A stretch of DNA of 64,000 nt from contig JBBMOL010000201.1 of the NCBI GenBank assembly GCA_037954665.1, positions 62,001 through 126,000 of the forward strand, in the 5' to 3' direction. The stretch comes from Laguncularia racemosa. Its lineage: Eukaryota > Streptophyta > Magnoliopsida > Myrtales > Combretaceae. Position 1 is the stretch's first letter. Each line of letters begins with the position of its first letter. The position numbers and the translations under genes were made by a program. Under the pieces are notes generated by a model that saw only the letters and a list, made by a program, of their open reading frames with translations, was not told where the DNA came from and did no database searches. Positions 11,241 to 22,583 of the stretch are shown piece after piece.

Positions 11241-11817
11241 GATGTGATCCTGAAAAGAAATTTAGTTAAGAAGTCCTCACACACTCCTTCACGTGTTTCC
11301 ACTCAAAAAGTCTATCTACACTCGTGTTGCACACAGATTAATGGCTTTTACCCTCCATTATGCCTACCCACTCTCGCCTTTTACCACTCTTGTTTTCCCA
11401 GACCAAGTTCTTTAAGAACACAACAATTGAAAAAACTAGAGTATTCACTTGTAAAAACTTAAACATCAGTTCATATAATTAGCTCAAAAAGGGCTAGGAA
11501 GATAGTGATTACGAAAACACAAAGACGGCAAGAAAAACAACGCCGTTGAAGTAATGCTTAATAGAAGAATAAATTCATTGTGGAGTATAGTATGTATGGA
11601 ATCAACTTGGCATTGATGATGATAGAAGATAACACAAGAGAATTTTTCTTTCTTTCTCTTTTTTTTTTCTTTTTTTTTTAAACTTTTGTTTGCTGATTTT
11701 TTTTTTTTCCAAAATGACACTTAATAGAAATAGTAGAACAATATTATTGAAGAAATAAATGAAATTTCAACAAGGAATATGAAGGATAAAAGATAATAAC
11801 TTGATTGAGAATCAAAT

Positions 11818-11829
11818 TGGCTCTGATAC
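11818..11829 (-). other. Primer binding site, initiator-Met type
   Basis: The minus strand reads GTATCAGAGCCA, complementary to the 3' end of initiator tRNA-Met, six bases from an LTR-like TGATGTGAAATC start at 11836. Confidence 0.7.
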
Positions 11830-11835
11830 AAAAAA

Positions 11836-12490
11836 TGATGTGAAATCTAACGAATTGAAAATGAAGTCAAATGTGGAATGAATTTGGAGACATTGATGTT
11901 GGGCTAAACCTAAATTCATTAATGTCATATAAGCCTAAGAAATGGTGCCCAAATTGGCCAAGTCAGTACTTAGGGATTCAGAAGATAATAGTTATCTAAA
12001 TGGAGCCAAGTCATTGCTTACATCACAAAATAGTTATTAGTGTAGTTAAGAGGCACATTTAATTTTCTTTGGTAGTGGGTTGTTAATGGGAATGTGGATG
12101 GTTTTTTTTTTTTTTCATTAATTAGCCTTGGAACTCTATAAATAGGCATCAAAAGTTGTGTTAAGGGGATGGACGAATTTTTCAATTGAAGAGTCATTTG
12201 TCATATCTATTCTTTTTGAACAAGTAGTCGGGGTTTTGATCTGTGGGTTCAAGCTCGGTTTATATTATTGGTTCTTGTCTCTTATAAGCAACAGATCAAT
12301 AATTTTTTTTTTTTTTTCTTATTATTATATATATATTACCGGTTCTTGTCTCTATAAACAATGGGTCAATATTTTTTTTTATCCAAAATTGGAAGTTTGG
12401 GCAGTTCAAGATATTGATTGTTTGTTGTTGGGTCTCAGAACTCAATTCGTTGGATTTCGCATCAATTTGTATTTTCTATTTTTCAATAAA
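11836..12490 (-). repeat. Probable LTR beside the primer site of element E
   Basis: It starts TGATGTGAAATC next to the primer site, matching the TGATGCGGAAYC style of CRM LTR ends. The body does not resemble the LTR at 8609-9332 and no second copy is present in the window. A CTCTATAAATAGG box at about 12135-12147 reads on the plus strand, opposite to the orientation implied by the primer site. The right end is not defined. Confidence 0.4.
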
Positions 12491-12984
12491 TTTTAATAAT
12501 TATTCAGTTAATTTATAACTTTTTAATGAATGAAATTTAATTTTTATTATTTATTATTAAAATAAAGTACAAAAACGGAAAAAAAGAAAATGACAATGCA
12601 TGATAATAAATACAACTTGTCTAATGGATATATGTGTAATATATATTGCTATCCCCATTATAGATTAAAATAATAGTAGCAATAAGATTATCTTTGTTTT
12701 ATCACTTTTAATTTCTATTACAATTATATTTTTGTGTTTATATATATTATAGTGTATTCTATATTATTGAGTCTAGTTTTTTAACCATTTTCCTTAATTT
12801 TAATCTATAATAAATGTAACTCATTTAATATAGATTACTTGATTAAATTATGGAAAATTAATGTTAAAAATAGTTGCCACCAACCTAAGTTGGAAAATAA
12901 AAATAAGTTAATGTTAATTGAGTTGATTAACCTTAGCTAACTGCTAGTTTGTGAATTTTTCTAAAAAACTATTAAAAAAAAAAT
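12491..12984. other. AT-rich sequence, nothing recognised
   Basis: Low-complexity A/T-rich sequence without an open frame or a match to other parts of the window. Confidence 0.6.
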
Positions 12985-13330
12985 GGAGACACTAGATTCG
13001 TGGGCTATCCTATTAAAACCTAAACAATTACTAAGTAAAAATTTTCAATAATGTTTACCACAAGGCCTTTATTTAAATTTCCTTCATGATTATGTACAAG
13101 AACAATAACATTTCCATGTAGATAAGAAACAAAATAAGTCAATAGAACATTAAAAATTGTTTATCTATTTTTTTGACGAATTTTATTATTATTATTATTA
13201 TTATTATTTGAAAACTTAATTTGAAAAATAAAATTTTGCAATTTTTATGGTAGCCTCATAGATGCCTACATACCCGCTAGTAGAGATCAAACTAATGTAG
13301 TTCTATTTTTCTTTTATAAATTCTTAGTTT
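12985..13330. repeat. Old fragment of the Tat-type LTR
   Basis: Two blocks match the LTR at 14706-16745 in order and on the same strand: GGCTATCCTATTAAAACC (LTR: GGCTAACCTATTAAAACC) and GATGCCTACATACCCGC with the following GATCAAAC (LTR: GGTGCCTACGTACCTGC). Sequence between them has drifted and includes an ATT microsatellite at about 13180-13208. Confidence 0.5.
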
Positions 13331-13744
13331 GTTGATTGATTTTATTTAAAGAAAAATATTAGGTTTAAGTTATTTAATCAAAATAATTTTTATAAGAAAA
13401 TACCTAAGTGACCTAGTTGTTATTTAAAAAAAAAAAAAATCCTAAGATAACCTAATTTTGGAGAAAGCATCATATTATATTTTAGTTTTAGAAAAAGTAT
13501 ATGTGATAAAACCCTAGAATGCTAGATTTTGATAAAAGCTCTCTTTTTTCTTATTTTATCATATTTTTTTCTATCTTATATTGTTATTATTTTTAATATA
13601 TTTTTATTACATTTTAATTCCTAAGATTCTTATATGTACCAAATATTTTATTTCATTTATTAATTTTTAGATATTGCATTTTTTTTATTTTTTATTATTA
13701 ATATTATTCATTTTATATTTTTATTCTTGAAATTCTTATTTAAC
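13331..13744. other. AT-rich sequence, nothing recognised
   Basis: Long runs of A and T, no supportable gene or repeat assignment. The right edge is the start of LTR B1. Confidence 0.6.
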
Positions 13745-14705
13745 TGACCTACGCAAAAAGAGATAAAAATGAGCGTGAATAAATACCGGCAAGTATACCA
13801 GATCGGATCAAGTAAATATAGTGAGAGAAGAGTGTCAAACACGAAGATTGATTAAGTAATAGACCTATATCAATTTCTACTATTATTTAGCAATGATATT
13901 TGATGAGAATCAAATGTGAATGAATTATACTAAATGCGCAAAAAGGGAATTATGTTTGAAAAAGGATGAATTGATGGTGGGAAATTAGAATCCACCCTAA
14001 TTCTACTAATCATTTTGCCTTCATGTTATAATAACTCATAGTTATATGGATTTTCACAAGAAATTGACAAAACCTTAATCCTTTTTCAAGTTTTAAAGTA
14101 ACATTACCCAGTTTAATTTAATAGCTCCAGCTAATTAAAATCAATGGAGGATTCTAATTCACAATCATAAATTTCCCAATTATATGATTGCCTAATATCT
14201 TTAAAATAATTTCTCCTAATCTCTTAGTGAAAAATTTAATAAAAATATTGCACGAAACACTTAGGTCAATTTCTAATAAAATTCAATAACGCTGCTTCCG
14301 CATGAATTATTAAATCTTACTTAGGAATTCCTAATAAATCCTAAATTTCTCTTTCGAGTCATTTAAATTCCTATGCATTGATTTCAATTACAAAATACAA
14401 TTCATAGCAGGACTTCTTATATGAAAATTTCATATGTCCTATAACATGAATACAATGATCATTTTAGTTTGAATTATGGCTTCATCATGTTTCCCACAAG
14501 AATGATTTAGAACATTATGGTATGGATTGCATAAGAACAATTGAAGTAAATAAGTGCAATGGAATTCATATTAAATAATAAAAATAAACTGATAAATGGC
14601 ATAGAAGAAAATTAAATAAATGAAACAATTGCTATAATCTTCAAGAGTTTTTAAAACTTCAATCTTCCGAAATGATTCCTAAAATTCTTCAATTGAAAGA
14701 AAACT
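13745..14705 (-). repeat. LTR B1, left part (split by the Tat element)
   Basis: On the minus strand it matches the tail of the solo LTR at 21025-22578, from the TGCATGGATCA-type end through the CTTGCCGGTATTTATTCACG block and onward. It continues at 31044-31621. The last five bases (AAACT) are the target duplication of the Tat element. Confidence 0.85.
14701..14705. repeat. Target site duplication AAACT, left copy
   Basis: AAACT directly precedes the TGTTTGAGTC start of the Tat LTR. The identical five bases follow the other end at 31044-31048. Confidence 0.9.
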
Positions 14706-16745
14706 TGTTTGAGTCTAATTTTTTATTTCCAATTCTTAATCCGATTTAGACTAGACCCTATACTCATCTAATGTAGATCCTCGACTTGAGTTAGGAATTT
14801 CGTTTATTTTGGAGTCGTCACCCAACTGTTGTTGGGAAAGATTAAATTAAAACTAATGGAGGGATTAGTCCTAATTTAGACCACTAGTTGTCGTGATTTC
14901 CTCTTCTTGTTTTTGTGAAAAGAGGAAAGGGGAAAATAAGAGTTTCTAAGTTCGGAGGCTAACCTATTAAAACCTTACGGTTACCACCCAATCTCCTAAA
15001 ATTTACTCCTATCTCGAAATGTCTTTTATTTTATTTTTTTTGTCTTTTATTGTGTTTTTTTTTAGTGAATTATTCTAGGAAAATGATTTTTATTCCTTTT
15101 TAGGGTTGCCTCAAATGGGTGCCTACGTACCTGCTATTCAGGATCAAACAAGTCGTAGTTCGCTTTTCCTGAAAAATTTTAATGTGTTTGTGGATTTTAA
15201 TTGTGAAATCTCTTTTGATTTATGTTTTTACCATTTTAGGATTTTTTCTAAAAAAAATCTAAGCCTAAGCTTTAATTTGATTTTTTTGAAAATAATAATT
15301 TTAAGGAAAATAACCAATTTTGGATTTATTTGAGAAAATGATTTTTCTAAGTGATAAAATTCATTTTTCTCTAATTTTCAACTCATTTCTACTATTATAA
15401 ATTTTTATTGATTTTTATGATTTTTTATATTTTTTTTATTAATTTTTCATTTTTTATTAGTTTTTATTATGTTTTTCATAATTTTTATAATTTTTATTTT
15501 TATTAAAAATTTTCTCCTAGATTTTTATCTATCCTATTTAAAGTCTAAATTATTATTATTATTTTTCTAATGTTTTTATTATTTTCTTTATGAATTTTAT
15601 ACATTTTTATTATTTATTATTATAATTATTTTTTTTATTTTATCATTAAATCCTAATCCTAAAAAAGAAAATCTAATTCCTAACATTTTTCTATTTATTG
15701 AAATATAAATAAAAAATAAATAAATAAATTTGAAATAAATAACATAACTAAAAAAAATAAAAAAAAATCGGAAAATCCGACTTACCTAGATCTAGGTCGG
15801 CGCACGGGTCGAGTCGATTAGTTGCGATGGCTGGGAGTGCTCGTTAATGGCGTTTCGGTGGCCTTTTGCAGTGGTTGAGGTGTCAATTCCTAGGTTTTCG
15901 GGGGTGAGGAATCCAACGGTGGTGGTGGTTTGCTTTAGAAACGCCTTCTGGTGGTTGCCCAACTCTTGATTGGCGGTCGCGGCTTCAAACAACTCCGGCG
16001 AGCTTCGATTCTCTTTTTTTCTCTCTTGCTCTCCTTTTTGATCTGTGCTTTAGCTTCTTCACTTCATCCTCTATTTATAGGCTTTCGAAATTGAGCTGGA
16101 TAAGCTTGGATTTCCACCGATCGAAGCAAATCGGATTTGCGGTTAAACAAACCAACTCCGATTTGTGTAAATCCATCGATTTGTTGAGATTTGATTCCAA
16201 TTGGATGATGTTTACTTGATTCTGTTGAAGATCTGTTGGATTCGTGCAAAAAATCGAATCAAAACGGCCGAAATTCGGATTTTTCCCCTCGTCGGCGATC
16301 TCGGGCAGAGGTTGAAGATGATCACGCGCCCGGCGCGTGCGTTCGCTCCAGCCAATCAGATGCTGCCACATGTCCCAAGTAAAGGAAAAATTTGCAAAAC
16401 GCGGATTCTGCTTCCCCCGTGTTTCGAACCCCTGACCTCGCACCCGCACGCGCCTACCTGACCGTGGTTCGGATCAGCTGAGCTAGCCCATGTTCGCGAT
16501 TTTCTTTATTTCGCAAATTGCATATATGCAATGCGATTTTTTTATTTTTTTTGTATTTTTTGAAATTTCAAAAATTTGTAAAAATTATTTATTCCTTATT
16601 ATTGCCATTTCTGAAATTATTTTTCGAAATTGATGTGTTTTCCTATTTATTTTTATTTTTTGAATATTTTTCCTATTTCTGCCAAATTGGGAAAAATTGG
16701 AAATTGATTATTATTGATTCTTAGGGCAAAAATGGGGTGTTTACA
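14706..16745 (-). repeat. 3' LTR of the Tat-like element
   Basis: 2040 bp, matching 28993-31043 with scattered substitutions and small indels, mostly in A/T runs. Its first base follows AAACT. The other end, GGGGTGTTTACA, abuts the polypurine tract. Confidence 0.92.
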
Positions 16746-16760
16746 GTTGCCCCTCTTTGT
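16746..16760 (-). other. Polypurine tract of the Tat-like element
   Basis: On the sense strand ACAAAGAGGGGCAAC immediately precedes the TGTAAACACC start of the 3' LTR. Confidence 0.8.
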
Positions 16761-17169
16761 AGTAAAGTTTGAAAAACTTAACTACAAAGACAAAAAAGAC
16801 GCCATTTTTGGCCCCTTGGTTAAATAGACAACGCCTTAGTTTGGCTGGTTATCTGGAATTTGGTTTCTGGTAGGAAAATGCTCCATAAGCTAATAATCCT
16901 ACGAGTCTTTTATGATGCTTGGTATTTCTTAGGGACTGGTCCTAACAATTTAGAGTAATATATCCTCCCAAAAAGTGCTCTATGGGCTGACTGATTGGCA
17001 ATAGGAAATATCTCAAGCATTGTTTAGGAGTGTAGAATAACTGATGATGGAAAATGTCTTATTGGACAAGCAACCTTGAGGAGAAGATTATCTTAGGAAG
17101 CGCTCTTATGAGTTGGCCACCTGTCAACAGAAGCGTCTGACTAGACTAGCGACTGTTTGGAAAAATACC

Positions 17170-17575
17170 TTCGAAGAGTGCTCCTATGAGCTGACTAATC
17201 GGTCATCAAAAGTGCTCCTATGAGCTGACTAATTGATAGATTCGAAAAGTGCTCCTCTGAGCTAACTAATCGATGGATTCAAAAAGTGCTCCTCTGAGCT
17301 AACTAATCGATGGATTCGAAAAGTGCTCCTTTAAGCTAACTAATCGATAGATTCGAAAAGTCCTCCATTGAGCTAACTAATCGATGGATTCGAAAAGTGC
17401 TCCTTTGAGTTAACTAATTGATAGATTCGAAAAGTGCTCCTCTAAGCTAACTAATCAATGGATTCGAAAAGTGCTCCTTTGAGCTAACTAATCAATAGAT
17501 TCGAAAAGTGCTCCTCTGAGCTAACTAATCGATAGATTCGAAAAGTGCTCCTTTGAGCTAACTAATCGAAAAGGT
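17170..17575. repeat. Minisatellite with 37-bp units
   Basis: About ten or eleven copies of a unit containing GAAAAGTGCTCC and GAGCTAACTAATCGAT. The AGTGCTCC core recurs at 17248, 17285 and 17322, giving an exact 37-bp period, and continues to about 17543. Copies differ at a few sites (TAGAT/TGGAT, CTGAG/TTGAG). It lies in the 3' untranslated region of the Tat-like element; tandem arrays there are known in Ogre/Tat elements. Confidence 0.9.
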
Positions 17576-18110
17576 GTCTAGGAAAGTGCCCCTTCTTAGG
17601 CTGACTGACCTATAGCGGGAAGTGTCTTCTTAGACTCACGACCCTGGGGGAGAAATGTCTAAAAAGGTGCCCCTATAGGCTGACCTTGAGACAAGATATT
17701 TAGGAGAGTGCCCCATTGTGGGTTGACTAACCTATAGCATAAAAAAATGTTTTCAAAAAGGTGCCCTTGTGGGCTGACCTTAAAAGAGGATATCTAGGAA
17801 AGTGCCCCTCTGTGGGCTAACTAACCTAATGATAGAATGTCTCAAAAAGGTGCCCTTATGGGTTGACCCTAAGAGAGGATGTTTAGGGAAGTGCCCCTCT
17901 TTAGGCTAACTAACCTTTTAAAATGTCTCCAAAAGGTGCCCTTATGGGCTAACCCTAAGAGAGAATACCTAGGAAAGTGGCCCTCTATGGGCTAAGTAGT
18001 CCATGGTAGGAATACATGTCTCGAAAGGTGCCCCAATGTGCTGACCTTGTGAGAGGATGTTTAGGGAAGTGACCCAATGCGGGCTGACTAACCTTAGGCT
18101 TTTGAATATG
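17576..18110. repeat. Composite tandem repeat of about 90 bp
   Basis: Five fuller copies and one partial copy. The AAGGTGCCC landmark occurs near 17664, 17758, 17847, 17933 and 18025 (spacing 86-95 bp). Each unit contains a GGAAAGTGCCCCTCTGTGGGCTA segment that resembles the 37-bp unit next door, so the two arrays are probably related. Confidence 0.8.
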
Positions 18111-18645
18111 CTTCTACTGACTGAGCTAAATGATTTGATGCTTTTCATGATATGTGGATGATAATCATTTATCATTTTTAATGTTTGCCAATTTGTCGTG
18201 GATAGCAACCAAACAACCGAACCTTTGTGCTGGTCTGCTTCTGCTTCACTTCTTATTATCTTGACACGGGGTTGAAAATATTGATGTGCTTCCTTTCTTG
18301 CGCCCATGGCTCCTTTGACAGTAATGTTATCCTACTAATGCACTAGGTTCTAATGCTCAAAGTAGATAGAATTATATTACAAAATTTATCGAGATTCATT
18401 ATCATTTTAGTGTTTATCATTCATTGGTGAAGTGATGGCTAATGTGTTTAGGAATATTTTTTGTAATAAGAATTGGTTGGAAATATCGACCGTTCAGAGA
18501 TATTAACTTTGCTTGTAAAAAATAAAAAATAAACTCAACGAGATTCGTATTGAATATTGGCTTTCATAAACATTTGGCAAAATTTCAATTCCCTTGCCTA
18601 AGGATAGTACATCTTTACAGCATCTGTATTAATAGGGTCTCTCAA
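18111..18645. other. 3' non-coding region of the Tat-like element, no gene
   Basis: This lies between the tandem arrays and the integrase stop. Short open frames here match no family. Confidence 0.6.
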
Positions 18646-19692
18646 TTATGGACCATCCATTTGAGTTAGTATCAGAGCACCTCCTGACAAAACCTTTTTC
18701 ACCACATACGAACCCTCATAGTTTGGGGTGAATTTTCCTCTAGAGTCTTGGGCATTCGGGAGAACCTTCCTTAGCACCAGATCCCCCTCTTTGAAGTATC
18801 GGGGCCTCATCTTCTTGTTAAATGCTCGGGCCATCCTTTGCTGGTAACACTGGCCATGACATAGTGCAGTGAGTCTTTTTTTATCAATCAGATTTAGCTG
18901 ATCAAGCCTCTTCTTTACCCAGTCTGATTCAGTTAACTGAGTTTCTAACAGAATTTTGAATGACGGTATTTCAACTTCGACTGGTAGCACTGCTTCCGTA
19001 CCATATACCAATGAATATGGGGCAGCTCTAGTAGATGTTCTTATCGAAGTCCTATAAGCCATGAGAGTAAACGACAACATCTCGTGCCAATCTTTGTAAG
19101 TAGTTGTCATTTTTTCGATGATCTTTTTGATATTCTTATTAGCTGCTTCTACTGCCCCGTTCATCTGGGGTCGGTAGGGAGTTAAATTTCTATGGTTTAT
19201 GTGGAATTGTTGACATAAACCTGTCATCGACTTGTTATTAAGATTGGTACCGTTGTCGGTGATGATGGACTCGGGAACTCCATATCGAGCTATTATGTCA
19301 TTTTTCAAGAAGCGGACTGTTACCCCTTTTGTGACATTGGCATATGACGAAGCTTTTACCTATTTGGTGAAGTAATCAATTGCTACCAATATGAACCTGT
19401 GGCCATTGGATGCTGTCGGAGTGATTGGGCCGATTATGTCGATTCCCCACATGGAGAAAGGCCATAGTGCTGACAATAAGTGCAACTCGTTGGGCGGAGC
19501 ATTTATCCGGTTTGCGTATACTTGACACAGATGACAGTGCTTGACATACTTTATGCAATCCGATTCTATGGTTAACCAATAATATCCTAACCTCATGATT
19601 TTTCGGGCTAACATGTAGCCATTCATATGAGGTCCACATACTCCTTCATGTACTTCTTTCATCAGTTCACATGCTTCGTTTTCGTCCCACAT
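18646..19692 (-). pseudogene. Integrase of the Tat-like element, one stop in the core
   Basis: Integrase inserts the DNA copy into the chromosome. In order: an H-H/C-C zinc domain (HEGVCGPHMNG, then CIKYVKHCHLC); the catalytic core with the first aspartate in GIDIIGPI, the second in ITDNGTNLNN and the glutamate in GAVEAANK; then a C-terminal domain (PRYFKEGDLVLRK, PNYEGSYVV). The two open parts (19692-19360 and 19308-18646) are in one frame, separated by a stop in YFTK* where the family usually has tryptophan (TGG to TAG). A frame change at about 19690 separates it from the upstream domain. Confidence 0.9.
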
Positions 19693-20372
19693 CTTAACAA
19701 GGTGGTATTAGATGATCTTTTGTAGAGTATAGACCCACTTAATAAGAAATGGCTCGCTAACCTTCTGAGTGTTCTTTGGTCATTCTTGCTAGCCATTTCA
19801 GGGTATTTGCTTTTTTGGAGAAAGGTCTTGATGTTGTGATACCAGGGCTTGTCATCTTGTGCTTTTTCAATTGTTAAACAGTAGGCAGGTCGATTTTCGA
19901 TGTCTATCTTCATCGGTTGGACTTTGGCTCCCCCTGTTATCTGGATCATAGATGTTAGTGTGGCGAGTGCATCTGCAAACTGATTCTGAGTTCTCGGGAT
20001 ATATGTGAAAGTGATTGCCTTGAATTCTTCGATTAGCTCTATCAAATGTTGATGATATGGTACCAGTTTGGGGTCTTTAGTCTTGTATTCCCCTCTTGTT
20101 TGTAGTATGATGAGTGACGAATCCCCGTATACCTCTAATTCGCGGATTTCCATTTAGCAGGCCATTTTGAGGCCGAGAATGCACGCCTCATATTCTACGA
20201 TATTATTAGTATATGGAAATGTGAGTCTTGTCGCTGCAGGGAATTGTGTGCCGTCTGGGGATATCAATACTGCCCCAATCCCGCAACTGAATACGTTGGC
20301 AGCTCCATCAAAAAACATTTTCCACTTAGGGCTCTGCTCTATCCCACGGTCTTCTACCAGTATATCTTCCAT
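19693..20372 (-). pseudogene. Second, archaeal-type RNase H of the Tat-like element
   Basis: RNase H degrades RNA in RNA/DNA hybrids. The four acidic positions expected for this type are visible: FFDGAAN, VEYEA, VYGDSSL and FADALA. An additional RNase H between the normal one and integrase is the hallmark of Tat/Ogre elements. A stop (after LKMAC, near 20154) splits it into 20372-20154 and 20153-19662, and the C-terminal end runs out of frame at the integrase junction. Confidence 0.9.
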
Positions 20373-20396
20373 TGTTAATATATTTTCGTGCAGGAA

Positions 20397-21019
20397 TTAG
20401 GCTTGTATTTTTTGGGAATCTGCCTCGATAGGGTGTTCTGCCAATTGGTCGGCTAAGGCTTGCCCTTTCATCGAGTTCTGATTTATGTATGTGATGTCAA
20501 ACTCGGATAGGAGCATTTGCCATTTAGAGATTCTCCCTATCAAAGCTGGTTTCTCTACCAAGTATTTTAAGGGATCATGTCTTGTCAGCAGTTCAATATG
20601 ATAGTAAAGTGTGTATTGCCTTAATCGATGCATGACCCAAATTAGAGAACAACAAGTCTTCTCCACCTCTGAGTATCTCTGTTCCCCGTCTGTGAATTTC
20701 TTGCTCAAATAATATATGGAACGCTCTCTTCCCTCTTCATCTCTCTGCCCTAACACGTATCCCATGGATTCAAGGAGTATCGTGAGGTATAAGAATAAGG
20801 GCTTCCCTTGCTTTGGGACTATCAAGACCGGAGGTTTTATAAGGTAGTCTTTGATCGTCCTGAATGCTTCTTCGCATTCGTCGTCCCATTCTATGGTGGC
20901 ATTCTTTTTCAATAGACGGAATATTGGCCGGCATTTATCGGTGAGCTGTGAGATAAAACGAGCTATATAATTTAACCTTCCTAGCAAGCTTCTTACTTCT
21001 TTAACGGAGCGTGGGGAAG
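20397..21019 (-). pseudogene. RT connection and RNase H of the Tat-like element
   Basis: It begins with the RT thumb/connection segment (SLLGRLNYIARFISQLT) and runs into the retroviral-type RNase H (SIYYLSKKFTDGEQRYS, EKTCCSLIW, GQALADQLAEHP). The upstream part of RT is 1.5 kb away because solo LTR B2 is inserted at 21025-22578. Joining the flanks of that LTR gives continuous coding of the expected kind. It ends at a stop at 20397. Confidence 0.88.
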
Positions 21020-21024
21020 GTAAC
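21020..21024. repeat. Target site duplication GTAAC, left copy
   Basis: GTAAC precedes the solo LTR and recurs at 22579-22583. Both copies are coding sequence of the interrupted pol. Confidence 0.92.
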
Positions 21025-22578
21025 TGATAAGATCACATTATACTTATATTTTCTTTTGGACTTATATTAAATTTATTTCAATATTATAAGAAAATATAAA
21101 GAAATGATACTTAATGGTGTTTATTGTGAAAATACAGGTTTTGAGGACCCAAAAGTAAATTACAATTTAATTGGAGGAGTTTTTCACAAAATTGAAGAAG
21201 CCAGCGGAGGATAGCAATAAAGGCCGCCGGCCTTGGGCCGGCCTACATTCAAGGCCGCCGGTTTTGAGCCGGCCTTAAAGCCGGCCTACATTCAAGGCCA
21301 CCGGCCTTGAACCGGCCTTCATTACTCCCCGGATATCCATTGCGAAAATCTCTCCAAAATCGTATCTTATTTAATTTGCTGACTCAAATCCTCATCAGAT
21401 CAACCTTATCCCCCTCCTCTTTGGATCTATAAATAGGCCCCTTGTGTGAACCTTGAGAGCATCCTTTTTTTGTTTTAGCATCCCCTTTTGTTTAGAATCC
21501 CCTTTTGTTTTGAGAATCCTTTTGTTTTGATTCTTTGTTTAGCATCCTTTGTCTTTCTTTGAAATCATTAGAATTCCCTTACGAACTGTAGGATTTTATG
21601 TTTTCTTTAATTCCTTTACATTTCATGTTATTACAAATTTTAGTTTGAAGAAAGAAAGTTATTTTGTTGAAGTTCTTGAAGATTATAGCTATTGTTTCAA
21701 TTACTTTATTTTCTTTTATGCCATTTATTAATTTATTCTTGTTGTTCAATATGAATTCCTTTGCACCTATTTATTTCAATTGTTTTTATGCAATTCATAC
21801 TATAATGTTCTAAATCATCCTTGTGGGAAATATGATGAAGCCATAATTCAAACTAAAATGATCATTGTATTCATGTTATAGGAAATGTAGATATGCGGAA
21901 TTTTCATATAAGAAGTCCTGCTATGAATTGTATTTTGTAATTGAAATCAATGCATAGAAATGTAAATGACTCGAAAGAGAAATTTAGGTTTTATCAGGAA
22001 TTCCTAAGTAAGATTTAATAATTCATGTGGAAGCAGCGTTATTGAATTTTATTAGAAATTGACCTAAATGTTTCATGCAATATTTTTATTAAATTTTTCA
22101 CTAAGGGATTAGGAGAAATTATTTTAAAGATATTAGGCAATCATATAATTGGGAAATTTATGATTGTGAATTAGAATCCTCATTTGATTTGACTTAGCGG
22201 GAGCTATTAAATTAAATTGAGGTAACATTACTTTAACACTTAATAAAGGAATAAGGTTTTTTTAATTTCTTGTGAAAATCCATATAGCTATGAGTTATTA
22301 TAACATGAAGGCAATATGATTAGTAGAATTAGGGTGGATTCTATTTCCCATCATCAATTCATCATTTTTCAACACAATTCTCTTTTTAAGCATTTAGTAT
22401 AATTCATTCAATTCTCATCAAATATCATTGCCTAAATAATAGTAGAAATTGATAAAGGTCTATTACTTAATCGATCTTCGTGGTTCGACACTCTTCTCTC
22501 ACTATATTACTTGATCCGATCCGGTACACTTGCCGGTATTTATTCACGCTCATTTTATATCTCTTTTTGCATGGATCA
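21025..22578 (+). mobile_element. Solo LTR B2 inside the Tat-like pol
   Basis: A single 1554-bp LTR, TGATAAGATC to GCATGGATCA, flanked by GTAAC on both sides, with no primer site or polypurine tract next to it. It arose by insertion of a full element followed by LTR-LTR recombination. It belongs to the same family as B1 (13745-14705 plus 31044-31621) but in the opposite orientation. The segment 21205-21315 carries several AAGGCCGCCGGCC-type palindromes. Lineage is not assigned, as no internal region remains. Confidence 0.93.
21426..21437 (+). promoter_or_regulatory. Probable TATA box of LTR B2
   Basis: TCTATAAATAGG on the plus strand, downstream of the palindrome block. The equivalent site in B1 is TCTATTTATAGATC at about 31200, on the other strand. 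Confidence 0.5.
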
Positions 22579-22583
22579 GTAAC

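Noticed and set aside
11484..11720. Lysine-rich 78-codon frame
   Set aside because: It is a product of poly-T runs in the leader of element E.
15792..16461. Frames of 60-124 codons on both strands
   Set aside because: LTR of the Tat element. The second LTR has altered frames; no family match.
17170..18110. Regular spaced repeats that might suggest a CRISPR array
   Set aside because: The whole unit repeats, there are no unique spacers, and the setting is a plant retrotransposon.
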